64,000 nucleotides of DNA, taken from the NCBI GenBank assembly GCA_014529385.2, contig CM043968.1:126051018-126115017 (forward strand). Reading direction: 5' to 3'. The number at the start of each line of letters is the position of its first letter. Within the stretch, counting starts at the first letter, position 1. Position numbers and translations under genes: made by a program. This DNA is from Adiantum capillus-veneris. Taxonomy: Eukaryota > Streptophyta > Polypodiopsida > Polypodiales > Pteridaceae. Below are positions 20,931 through 31,602 of this stretch, piece after piece. The notes under the pieces are model-generated. The model searched no databases. It was given only the letters and a program-made list of their open reading frames with translations, and was not told the origin of the DNA.

Positions 20931-23900
20931 TCGACTATAGTTTGTTTCCTAGTTCAAGTGTTATCAACTTTTATGTTCGGTGTTTATTGTAGTGATTTCT
21001 TCACCTGGCCAATGGCTTGCCAATTTCATAGCCACCAGTTAGTAAATGGGTTGCTACCCAAGACACCCTACTCTTATAAAAAAACCCATAAACAAAGCGT
21101 TCAGATGTAAATAAAGCATTTATACAAAAGCTAGCATGTAGTCATGCAGCTTGTTATCTCTTTACTTTGTCGTGATATTAAAACCAAGGATTTGTAAGGT
21201 CTATCGCTACGTACATAATCAAAGCAATAGATCACACTCCGTCACCTAGCATCTGGACTAGAGACATTGATGGACTACCAAACCAATGGCCAACACAAAT
21301 GAGCATTGCACGCAAGAATGTAGATAAACCACCTTACCAATAGAAATATTGCACTCAAAGAGTGTAGATGAAATACTCCGCCAATATCAATCCACAGAGG
21401 GGTAAATCTCATTTGACTCTCTCAGAAAATTGGTGAGCACCACTACTTGGAACCATTCACTCCTAGTAACGATGTCACACCCACAGAATTTTAACATGAG
21501 AAAATCATGCTTAAACTCTACTTGGTGGATGATTAACTAGACATCACAACATTTCCTTAGCCAAAGACCTCTCCATCCCTTGTAGAAATTAAGGACCGAC
21601 AAATCCATCATCCAATTAGTCTCGACTTCAAGCTTCTATCTAAACACGTCCTTAGTCCTTTCAAGATCCAATATCACAACCATTATACCATATTCATCAT
21701 TACTATGCCTATGACAATACTATCACCATAAGCCATGATGAATTCATGCGTGAAGTCCATTAAAAAATTTCAAGCTTCCGGCTCATGCCGCTAACCTAAG
21801 ATTGTGAAGAAAAAGAGAGAACATTTCAATGCCCCTATAACGCCCCCCTCACTCGTTGCTGCAAGATAACAATACACCTACACACAATTGGGACTCCAGA
21901 GTCTTCTTGGGCACTTTAACTTGTTGTTTAAGAAATTCACTAATTTTTGTTTATGGCTAACCTAATATTCCATTCTTAAAATATTGTATTGCAAATAATG
22001 AAAAATGGACTATCCATGGTTTAGCTAGGCAAATTGACTTTTGACCCAAAACCTAGAATTTGGAAAGGGTGGCTTCAATAATTTGTAATATTGGCCCAAA
22101 AATGTAAAATATTTTACTTTTGAAGCTATAAAACTGCACAACTTGAACATGGGGGCTCATGGCCTATGGAGATAAGAGGCGGCGCAAAGGGACAAGGCAA
22201 TGATTACATATTTGAAAAAGAAGAATGGCAGTTAAAAAGGGGGGAGAGGGATCAAAAAATTTGCACCTTTCATTTGCAGTCCATGTAAGGCTACGCCCAA
22301 TGTGCCCAGCCTTGAATCCTTTCTATTTAAGTAATACAGCAAGCCACTTGCAAAACCGTAACCCTGAAAAGAGCACAGAGCTCGTTATGCGAGTCCTAGG
22401 GCAGCTCCTATCACTGCTATGACTAGTGCGAAGACCTCACACAAACTAGGGGATAAATAAACGGCCAGCCATATGACTGTGCACACCTCACAGAAATGAA
22501 TTATGAGCTTTATTGCTTTGTGCATACTACATAGGGGCCATTGGGATGCTCACCTGAGCCTATCCACAAGGAACCAGTAAAAGGCTGACAAGAAATGTAC
22601 AAAAGACTCCAAAATCAAGATAGCCTATTGAAGTCGTGCAATATTGGCCTTGATATGCTAGCTAATAACCATTCATTCTAACCAAGGTCTCACAGTCAAG
22701 ATTCAACAATTTTCATTCATCCACCATTGAATTTTTTGGAGCATTTCTTTTTGAGCCCAATGATCACTCTTTCTTGTCATGGATATAACCCAAAGCCACA
22801 AGTGATTTCACTAAAAAATAGCATGCAAAAAAGGAAGCGTTGTATTAGCCTCTTATATAGCCCAACATTCTTGTCCACATGGGCAGTAGTACTCCTTAAT
22901 CGGATATGCAAAATTAAATTGTCCAAGAAGACTCCTTTCAAGTCCCATAATGCCAAAATACAAACCAAAAACACTCACACACAAACCCATCCCTTAAACG
23001 CTTCGTTAGATAGGGTAATACTTAATTGATCAAGAGATCAGGAGCAGGACAGAAATAAGATGATGTAGTTTAGCAAACCTCGTGTCTTGCTCATGAACCA
23101 CAAGCTTTCACAACACAAAAAAATCAAAAAGCATAGAATGAACAACACAAGGTGTAGCAACTCCTTGTGTGAACATTTGATTAGTAAGCTGGATTCTGCA
23201 CCTCTCACCCTTGTTCCCCTCTCTCCCTCCGCACTCAGACCTCTCCCCTTGCGCCCCCTCGAGGTGTAATTTTGCTCTCCTCTCCCTCCCAAAAATAACC
23301 TTCACCTCTCAATGATACCATTATCATTGTAGTCATCAATATGCATACCAAAATTTTAGGGGAGAGCAGACACCTCTCAATGATACCATGATCCATCGAT
23401 AGAAGAAGATACTCATCGCAGTGCGAGCTCGTTCTCTATCTCTCTCTCCCAAGTGTAACCTTCAACATCTCTCGTCCTTGCTCTTCCCCAACGCGTGCGC
23501 TACGTGCGTCATGCAACGCCACCCAGCTTCTCTTCTAGTGGCTGACACATTCGTAACGCAGATTCCATCTCCAAGCCCATTTCTATCTCAGCCCCATTGA
23601 CCAGAATTCTTTCACTCTTTATTTTCCAAGCCAACTAACCTTGGGTTATTATCAGCACTCCAGACTACACAACCATCAAAGGTGAACTCCACCTCTATTG
23701 TCAAAAAAGCATTGTCAACAATCAACGAGAAAGAGAGGGTGGACAGTTCGTCATACATCAAGAGGGCGGACTAGCTGATTATTGGTCAAAGGGAGGGCTG
23801 GAGGACATTCCTAATTGCGCTATAGAGAATGACCTTCTCAGAGAAAGACTATCTAAGGTTGTTCATTTTGTTGATCCAGGGGAACCATTTTCATTGAAAT

Positions 23901-24470
23901 CAAAGGAAAGTAAGAAAAATAGGGGTACTATGATATTAGTGAGATGATAAGGGCCATCAAACAAATGTCAATTAAAGGCACCCCGGTGTGTATCTGAGAC
24001 GAACTCACTCTACTCCACTTGAAGAACAAAACAAGTGAATTAGCCAAAGTCCAAGAAGCAATGAAAAACGAGAAGTGAGTGCTTTAGAAAGGAGTGAAGG
24101 CATTATCATGCACATCAAGAATTCACCTCTGGCTCCCAAAACATAGAGGATACCAATCTCTCTCACTACACACATATCCCATACACATGGGGATTATTTT
24201 CATTGTAATGATAGCTCTTATGAGTCATGAGACCTTCTTGAAATTTGTGTTTTTCCTATTATATGCCTTCACGGCATGCACTGCATTCATTGTAAAAGGA
24301 TGTATCTAATTAGTCTTGGAGGTCAATTTGGACCTTCAAAGGACGTTAAGATAGAATCTTCTTTCTTTCTTGCTTACCTCTCTCTAAAGGTCAAGGGACA
24401 TTCAATAAGCAAAGAACCAAACAATTAAGTACTAGAACCACCACGTTTCTTCTGCCCAAGGATAGGGGCC
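20931..24470. other. Intergenic stretch, no gene recognised
   Basis: About 3.5 kb of AT-rich sequence with only short arbitrary ORFs. Near 23690-24090 there are short fragments of plausible coding flavour (for example MIRAIKQMSIKGTPVCI before a stop), possibly a decayed gene or transposon. No domain could be named. This is the least repeat-like part of the window. Confidence 0.5.
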
Positions 24471-24650
24471 CTTCTCTAAGAAAGAAAGAAGCAAGTAGCA
24501 ATGGAGTAAGAAGTGGTGTTTATATTAGTGTGCCAATTGATTCTTGAGTCCATAAGGGTTAAGGAACCTTCTCTAAGAAAGAAAGAACCAAGTAGCTAAG
24601 CAACCAAGCAAGTGGTGTTTATCTTGGTGTGATAATGGATCTGTGAGTCA
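24471..24650. repeat. Imperfect direct repeat of about 90 bp
   Basis: Two adjacent units share CCTTCTCTAAGAAAGAAAGA, AAGTGGTGTTTAT, TTGGTGTG-like and GAGTC(C)AT words, with drift in the middle. The first begins near 24471 and the second near 24563. Confidence 0.6.
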
Positions 24651-24767
24651 TGAAGCCCGCAAAACTTTAGAGACCATCTAACTTTCAAGAAACAAAGAAA
24701 TGAAACAATCCACACGCCCTGCCCAAGGGCCCTACAATACCCCCGTAATTCTCAGTTCTTCTTAGCC

Positions 24768-26408
24768 TTAATATTCATTGCATCTTGAACAGGAAAACCA
24801 TGAAAACCTAGTGAGCGCACAAGGTATTACCGGGATTCTGACATCAAGCTTCACAACTCCATTATTAGCAGTGACTTTAACACGAAGCGTACGAGACCAA
24901 ATCTTGGAAGGCGAACCAGTGAAAGGTTCATCCTTTGACTCTTCCAGCACATATGGAACAACGACATCAACTTCAGGACTTTGTGAAGCTTGCCTTTCAT
25001 CTGTTTCAGACAGAGAAGAAACACCTATGGGGGAAGAGTCCGAAGGCACATCAGCATCAATTTCTTTAACTTGCATCCCCTGCTTTATATCAGAGTCTAC
25101 CACAACAACATTCAAATATTTTAACACAATAACACAAACACCGCTAGAGCACATTGACTAACATTGCATGGCTGCAAGAGCTTTACAAAGGTGAGAACAG
25201 ACAAATTAACCTGGACTTGAAGAAGTTGAGTATCTGCTCGTTTCCTCATAATACCTCTCAAAACCAACAACTTTTTTTATATCTGCAAAAGATGGGAGGT
25301 CTGCTGGAGGTGGCATGCGGCCATTCTTTAAAGCACGTAAAGCATCCTTGACCCATACAAACAAAACAAGACTTAAGTAAAGATTTGTGCAAAACACAAT
25401 CAGAACCATCCCTTTTCCATAGCAAGATGCCTAGAGGTACAAAGAGACAAGAAACTGTGGCTTAGACATCTAGAATACCATCCATCATTTCACACACCTT
25501 AAAGTTCAAAATTCCTGTGTCTGAGACTGTGACATTTAGTTATGGATGGCAAAGCGCCATCAGTCTGAAGATAAGTCCAAAGCAAAGTAAAAAGGAACAC
25601 CTAGTAAAAACTAGAAGATACAACATACTTGGACTACAAATTGTTGACCACATAGCTCAAGTTCCATGCCTCCTTGCCCTAACGTTGGCATCATCCTTCA
25701 TGCATCAAGTACTCATTCTCAATCAATCCTCTATTCTATCCCTCTTAACATCAAACCAGGTTCGAGAAAATTATTCTAGAATGTAGTCAGAAGTTTTCAT
25801 CTACAAATAGTCTTTCCTCTACTTATCAATGCTAATGTACATCTTACTTGTTACTCGGTGTTTTCTTGTCCAGATAGGAGATACCTGCATTGCAACAATC
25901 GATACACCAATAAGTGATAAGGGGTACGCCACAATTTTGAATCCCAATTCCTCCAATTCTATGGGAGTCAAAAAGGGTGTTCTCCCACCTCCCTCCAGCA
26001 TGTTTGCCTGAAAGTTACTTATACCATAAGCTCAGAGCCAGTATAAATAAAGATCCAACCCAGTATCTAATATGGGAAATTAGATGAGGCCCACATTGAC
26101 ACAATCCAGAAAACAAGCAAACTTACCAATTTCGCTGTACCAGGTGCAATCTTACAAAAATCTCGCATTTCGTCTTTTGAACACAAAGCATCTGCAAAGA
26201 TCACATCAGCACCAGCATCAGCCATGGCTTGTGCTCTCCATAGAGCCTCCTCCATAGAAACTGCTTGACGAGCATCTGTTCGTCCAACAATAATTATATC
26301 TAGGGAGCTCTCATTTCTAGCATCTACTGCTGCTTTGATCCGCATTACAGCCTCTTCTCTTGAGACCACTTTTCGCCCCTCTGTATGGCCACAAGCTTTT
26401 GGAGAAAC
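24768..26408 (-). CDS. PEP-mutase/isocitrate-lyase-family protein (carboxyvinyl-carboxyphosphonate phosphorylmutase-like), four 3' exons
   Basis: Exons in minus-strand order are 26408-26127 (94 codons), 26007-25885 (41), 25346-25211 and 25096-24768. All three introns between them start GT and end AG, and the frame joins correctly across each. The first begins VSPKACGHTEGRKVVSREEA, with the family's catalytic K-x-C-G-H signature, then IIIVGRTDARQAVSMEEAL and DAGADVIFADAL. The second holds NMLEGGGRTPFLTPIELEEL and YPLSLIGVSIVAMQ; the third, MPPPADLPSFADIKKVVGF. The last adds a C-terminal extension (KIWSRTLRVKVTANNGVVKL) and the stop; I recall this only in longer plant members. The enzyme family handles PEP-like or methylisocitrate-like C-C/C-P substrates, usually plastid-targeted in plants; the true substrate is unknown. 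N-terminal exons (metal-binding and targeting parts) are not in the window. Confidence 0.9.
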
Positions 26409-26453
26409 CTACAAACAACTGCACAATTTTTCTTCAGCTAAATGTAGTGGATG

Positions 26454-26455
<2 letters not shown>

Positions 26456-26532
<77 letters not shown>
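26456..26532. repeat. (CT)n microsatellite, 77 bp, in intron at LINE-A insertion
   Basis: Pure CT run. To its left is intron sequence of the PEP-mutase-family gene; to its right starts a plus-strand LINE-A 3' UTR fragment. Confidence 0.97.
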
Positions 26533-26535
<3 letters not shown>

Positions 26536-26718
26536 GATTTGGCTCTTTTGAGGATTGTACATACTGCTCATCTTGTATCAACCTTGTATCAGCTCTCACC
26601 CATTATATTCCCACACGCACACCCACATTGTGTTGTATTAGCCCCCAGTCACTACTTTCACCTCCCCTAATCATATCCTACACAGTTCCAGCTAGCTGCT
26701 TAGTTCACATTTAGCAGT
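26533..26718 (+). mobile_element. LINE-A copy e, left part (split by a copia-like element)
   Basis: The sequence resembles the LINE-A 3' UTR of copy f: words such as CACCCATT, CACACATACCCCAC-like and CAGTTCCAGCTAG are in the same order as at 39420-39480. It breaks at 26719, where the copia-like LTR starts, and resumes at 38893-38998 with the conserved tail (TCATAGGTCATTTTGGCC). It begins immediately after (CT)n. Confidence 0.7.
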
Positions 26719-26993
26719 TGTTGAGCTTGTGGGAGAGAGAGAGCTCTCATGAAAAAGCTAACGCTCGCTGCTGCTGTACGCTGCGCCCCCCCCCCCCAAG
26801 CTTCGTTCCGCGCCGCCTCTGCCCTGCATTAGCGCTGGTGTTGCCAGCCCTCGCGCGCAGCCCGCTCCCCACTTGCCCTCTGCCCACACGCGCCAGCGCC
26901 CCTCCTCCACCCCTCCCGCTGCTGCCCGCTGCCTCAGCCCACCATTGCCTCTGCCTGCCTCCCCTCAGCCTCCTCAACCCGCATCCCCCTAAG

Positions 26994-26994
<1 letters not shown>

Positions 26995-27028
<34 letters not shown>
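26995..27028. repeat. Poly-C run, about 32 bp
   Basis: A long uninterrupted C run in the 5' UTR of LINE-B copy 2, with a shorter C run (about 11) at 26787-26797. Confidence 0.9.
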
Positions 27029-27030
<2 letters not shown>

Positions 27031-27132
27031 GGGCTCGCTCGGTTTAGCCCTGCAGTGGAGTTCTCTCTGCTCGCCAAGTTTCGCAGCAATTTGTCTTCAC
27101 ACGTCCCCTTTCCATCATAGCACCAGACACAG

Positions 27133-28499
27133 ATGGAGGTTCATGCTCTGCCCCAAAGGGACTCTTCAGAAGCCCCCTCGCCCGACCGTGCAAAGCCCAC
27201 CATCCGACTTGCTCTCTCACCGACAGAGCAAGCGAGTCTTGCCGCAGAGGTGGAGCGCCTCCAAGCGACCTCCGTCATTTGCAAGATCATCGGCACCCGA
27301 CCTGGCAGAGGGGAGGTGTTTGATCTCCTCCAGGCCCACCTTTTAGCAGAGGTGGGCAAGATTCTCGATCTTCAGTTTCTCGTGCATGGCTACTACCAAA
27401 TAGAGTTTGAGACTTTAGAGATGGCGTCCAAGGTCATTGCGATGAGCCCCTTGGCCATCCGAGCAGTTCGAGCACACTTTCATAGTGGCACCATGGTTTC
27501 GACCCAGCTACCGACGTTCTTGTCGAGGAGGCAGACCTGCCCATCTCAATCTGCTTCCCCGGCCTGAGAAGGGAGTACCTTCCACTCCTTTTTAGGATAG
27601 GCTCAGAGATTGGGACTGTCCTGGAGACTCCTCGTACAATAGTCTCTGTATCTGCCAAGGTGGCCGGCATTCCCACAATTCGTGTTCTGGTTTGGGACAT
27701 CCACACTCTCTCGAAGGTTATCCTACTACCTAGGGTGAGTGGCAGTTGATTCCATCAGAGCGTGGAGTATTCGGGTCTCCAGAACTAGTGTTTTATTTGT
27801 TGTCAGATGGGCCATCTTCCGAAGGCCTGTCCACGGAGGAGACCCTGACCTTCATCACAGGCTCAGGCCCCGTCTCCTAGGGCTGGCCAGCAGCAGCAGA
27901 CAGAGTCACAGGGTACGCAGGCAGAGCCACCCTCCGAGCCTAGGGCTTAGGAGGAGGAGAGCTGGCAGTAGGTTCGTGGTCGGCGTCGACGGGGGCCACC
28001 ACGTCAACCTGGCACTCAGAGTGGTCCCCAGGCTTCAGGCCAACAGCAGTGGGTTCCCGAAGGAAACCATTTCGACCCTCTTCAACAGGAAGAGGTTCCA
28101 GCTCCACCTCAGCCTCTACTCCGATAGCCCCTCACTCCCCGCCTCCTTCCTCCTCCGCCCCGCCTCGCCCCTCTCCATCTGCTGCTCCCCCCCCCCCCCC
28201 CCCCCCCCAACTCCTCCTCCTCCCGCTAGCCCCCTGCTTCCTCTACTTCTCCCGATCCTACCCACAGCCGACCCAGGGGGCAAGACCATCCTCGGCTGCT
28301 AGGAGATCTCTTGGCAGTGATTTTGCCACGAGTCGCTTGGCGAGAGGGACATCCTTTCTTGCCACCCCCCCTTCTGGTGCAGATGTCTCCCTTTGCAGCA
28401 ATTCCTCATGGACTGAGGAACTTCGACATTCATCGTCGGTGAGACTTTTTTGCCTACAACTTCACACGTTTTCTCGGCGACCCTTCACCAGACTTTGAG
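27133..28499 (+). pseudogene. LINE-B copy 2 ORF1 with zinc knuckle and poly-Pro linker
   Basis: It starts MEVHALPQRDSSEAPSPDRA. Residues about 20-130 (SPTEQASLAAEVERLQATSV, then EFETLEMASKVIAMSPLAI) look like the DUF4283-type binding domain. After frameshifts, a CCHC knuckle, CFICCQMGHLPKAC, lies at 27789-27830. A Pro-rich linker follows, where a C run at about 28190-28208 encodes consecutive Pro. At least two frame changes separate the parts. The order matches ORF1 of LINE-B copy 1. Confidence 0.75.
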
Positions 28500-28999
28500 G
28501 CAGCTTTCTTCAAAGTTCATGTTCTGTACCTTGCACCTATAGGGATAGAGGCCCTGGACTCGGCGGTTGGCTTCTCTTTTCCCCTATGTGGCAGGGACCA
28601 GCTTGAGTGGACCTTGGACTCGGTGTTGGAGTGGCTACAGGCACAGGCCCTTGAGTTCTCTAACCACATGGGAGACCTAGGGGTTACAGACTTGGTTCAG
28701 ACGTTGTGGCCATTGGCCAGCTTCCCCGTGACACCTCCAAACTCGGCAAGATGTAGACACATTGTGGTCCCCTTCTTTGCTGACACGCAGAGCCCGCCAT
28801 GCTATGTACACATACATGAGGACTCCTGGACATAGGAGGTTGCCCTGTGCACGGCTCGTTCTTCTTGGGCCTGGGCTAGACACTCTTTGCAATCACACAT
28901 ATCTTGGGGACGCTCGGATGCGAATTATTCCCCATCCAAGCCTGGCTCGAAGATAGCACGGTTAGCTGTTGCTGCAGCTTCAGTTCTCTCTCGCTCTCC

Positions 29000-29533
29000 A
29001 TGATCGTCTCATGGAACGTGCAGGGATTCGGTGGGCCCCAATTTCAGTGCTAGAGGGGCCGATTACGAGAGGAGCTTCGGCGATGCCTTGTGGGAGGAGA
29101 GATAGATCTCCTTATGCTACAAGAGCATCATTTGTGTGAGAGCCGCATTAGACGATGTGGTCAACTTTTGCGTGGGCAATATGAGACATTTTAGTCAGCT
29201 GCATTTGGACCTGGTGGTATCCAGGGAGGGGTATGTATGACTATTGCGGACTCTTGGCAGCAGGCCATTGTGGACAGAGGTATTATTGTGCTTGGCAGGG
29301 CTCAGTGGATTACTATGCGGGTTCAGGGTTGCCTCTTGGGCTTCCTAAACATCTATGCGCCCAATGTGGCGACTGCACGAGCAGATCGTGAGTTTGCTTA
29401 TCGCCGGGCATTTCAGTGGACCAAGGTGGGTGACAGAGTGACGGGGGGTTCTTTGAGACAGTGGGACCTTGACATGCACTGTTGTGCAGCTCCGCTGCCA
29501 TGTAGAGAAAAAGAGCAGAGAAATGCAAGCTAA
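29000..29533 (+). pseudogene. LINE-B copy 2 endonuclease remnant
   Basis: It starts MIVSWNVQGFGGPQF (the SWNxxG motif), has an in-frame stop after 18 codons, then LLMLQEHHL (catalytic Glu region). It continues in the frame with VQGCLLGFLNIYAPNVATAR. It breaks off near 29470, before the GDFN motif, where the unrelated segment begins. It is clearly non-functional. Confidence 0.75.
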
Positions 29534-30251
29534 GCTTCTTTGAAGCCTACACATTTAATGGTCAGTGATCATAGCTTGTTAACAGGCCAAGTTTAATGAT
29601 TAATGTATGCCAGATGCGGCTTAAAAGGGCCAACATATGCCTCAATGATGCCAAAAATGAGTGTGCTTGAAGTGAGCACAGATGGGATATTATCATCTAG
29701 AACTGCAGTGCTAGAAGTGCTCTACCGGCCTGTCTTTACGGCTCGTCGATTGGAGCTACGGTGAAGAAGTTATGGCAATTTGAAGTTTAAGTCGATTGTA
29801 GATCCGTACCGGATTGGGCAACTGCAGCTGAGGTGACAGAAATGAAATGAATGCAGATCAGGGATCGGAGTTACGGTTGCCAAGTTATGAGCCGTTAAAG
29901 ATTCACCGGGGGCCGGTTCCATGCCAGTCCGGTCCGCTCGGTCGGTGTGCCAATTGGGGGTTTTGGAGCTTTGCCAGGTGATGTGTGTGTTCAATGCAAC
30001 GTATGAAGTCCATAGGAAGTGACGGCACGGCAAACAGAATCCGGACGGGCAAGTTATGGCAATTTCAAATCGACGACAGTTATTAGCCGGGAGGGATCTG
30101 TGTGGTGCTCACCGAAGTGCATTAAGTTTGATGAGCCTTCAAAGTCCAAAATTTCCATTTGTTAGAGCTCATTAATTGCAGATTATGCCAAAAAGGGATG
30201 CGGCTTAGAAGCCGCAAACTGTTTTAACCAAATGAGAGGGAAGGACTTTCA
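29534..30251. other. Unassigned segment replacing the middle of LINE-B copy 2
   Basis: Sequence with no LINE match between the endonuclease remnant and the PPR fragment. Recurring words such as AAGTTATGGCAATTT appear twice (about 29768 and 30052). No ORF with a recognisable domain. Confidence 0.4.
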
Positions 30252-30410
30252 CCAAATGCAATCACTTATACTTGCATCTTGAAGGCTGGCAGAATTCATT
30301 ATGATATTGTCAGTCAAGGACTACTTGAAAAAGATGTCGTGCTTGGCAGTGCTTTGGCCGACATGTATGCTAAATGGGATGCCCTTACAAAGGCTATGGC
30401 CGCCCAATGA
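30252..30410 (+). pseudogene. PPR-repeat gene fragment
   Basis: The 52 codons read PNAITYTCILKAGRIHYDIV, then SQGLLEKDVVLGSALADMYA and KWDALTKA, followed by a stop. This is typical of land-plant PLS-class PPR proteins, where the usual text runs from LKACGS to IHxxIV and DMYAKCGAL. About ten residues are missing between LKAG and RIH, and the expected Cys in DMYAKC is Trp. It is a captured or inserted fragment of a host PPR gene, which would normally be an organelle RNA-binding factor. Neighbouring sequence on both sides is not PPR. Confidence 0.75.
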
Positions 30411-31602
30411 GTTAAATTGGCCGCCCACTTAGTGAAAGGGTTTTTTTTAGTGTAAAAGAAAAACAAAAAGAAGAGGATGATGGCGGATCAGAGCCGCGCA
30501 GGTAGCGAGCAAGGGGAAAAGGGACTTGCGCCCGCCAATGGAGTGCTTGGACGAGATCGTGGCAGAGACGAAAAACACTGAGTGGGCCATGGCGCACCAT
30601 TTCGGAGCTGTCTTGGGCGGATTTCGCGTCGCTCCACGGTCGGGCTACCACGTCAGCTGGAGGTCGTTTTTACGCCTCCCTAGCAACGACGGCGTCGTCG
30701 TTGCTAAGGGAGGGGGCAATCTATTAATGGGGGCACTTTTGCATGAGAAAAAAAAAAAAGCAAAGCAACGAAGGCTCTCGAAAGAGGTCTCGAAGGGAAG
30801 AAGAAGGAGGAGCTTAAGCAACGAGGAGGCGGCCAAGCAAAGCAACGAAGGGACTATTGCATGCGAGAGGAACTCCAAGGCAAGGAGAGGTGAGGGAAGT
30901 TCGAAGGAGAGCAAAGGGGCGGGGGAAGCTCGGAAGGGAGGCAAAACTCTCCTTCTTCTCTTGTCCTCGGCTATCAAAGGAAGTGAAGGTTTTCTCTCTC
31001 TCGCACTCTCTCCTCGAACTCCGGACTTAGTTCAACAGGCAAGGAGCAAGACTCAAAGCAAGGCTTGAAGCAAGACTCGAAGGAAGGCTTTCGAAATAGA
31101 GCTCTGACGACCGAGCAAGGCTATCTCTCTCTCTCTCTCAAGCGAGTTAAGAAAGGAGAGAGAATTAGGGCAACCAAACTGAAGAATTTAAGTTACGCAG
31201 AATACGCTCATCGAATGAAAGTAGAGCGGGAAACTGAAGCAATTAAGGAAGCAAAGAGGTCAAGAGCAGGAGAACACCAATTAATGGAGTGAATTGAAGC
31301 TTGATAATTGAAGCAGTGAGCAAAATCGAAGCTTGCAGAATCCATGAGGTAAATGAGGCAGATAAAACGACAGAAGGGAATCTCATCACCGACATCAGTC
31401 CGAAGTTGATTAAGCATTTTCTTAAGTCTGGTGTTGTTAAAGGCCCGGTTAATCTTGTAAACGGGAGCTTAAGCTCCTAGGTAGCAGATGATCCAAGTGA
31501 CGGCGCTGTTAACAGCCCGCCTTGGCTAAAGATTAAGTTATACTCAGATGTGTTAATCAATTAATTGATGATTGCGGTGATTGTCAGAGTTATCAGTTAT
31601 TC
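30411..31602. other. Unassigned segment with a Lys/Arg/Ser-rich open frame
   Basis: It contains a 180-codon open frame at 30526-31068 with Lys/Arg/Ser-rich text (for example KQRRLSKEVSKGRRRRSLSN) and no recognised domain. The composition follows GA-rich DNA, so it is probably not a gene. A hairpin lies at 30675-30712. LINE-B sequence resumes near 31603-31640. Confidence 0.4.
30675..30712. repeat. Inverted repeat with 17-bp stem
   Basis: CCTCCC plus TAGCAACGACG pairs with CGTCGTTGCTA plus GGGAGG, with a 4-base GCGT loop and one bulged A. It could form a hairpin in DNA or RNA. It is too GC-rich to be a plant terminator and too short to prove a MITE. Confidence 0.6.

Noticed and set aside
26718-27047. 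Pro-rich ORF upstream of LINE-B ORF1
   Set aside because: It crosses the LTR/LINE-B junction and poly-C runs, so it cannot be an ancestral gene.
30526-31068. 180-codon Lys/Arg-rich ORF as a gene
   Set aside because: Composition follows GA-rich DNA; no homologous copy or domain. Recorded only within the unassigned segment.
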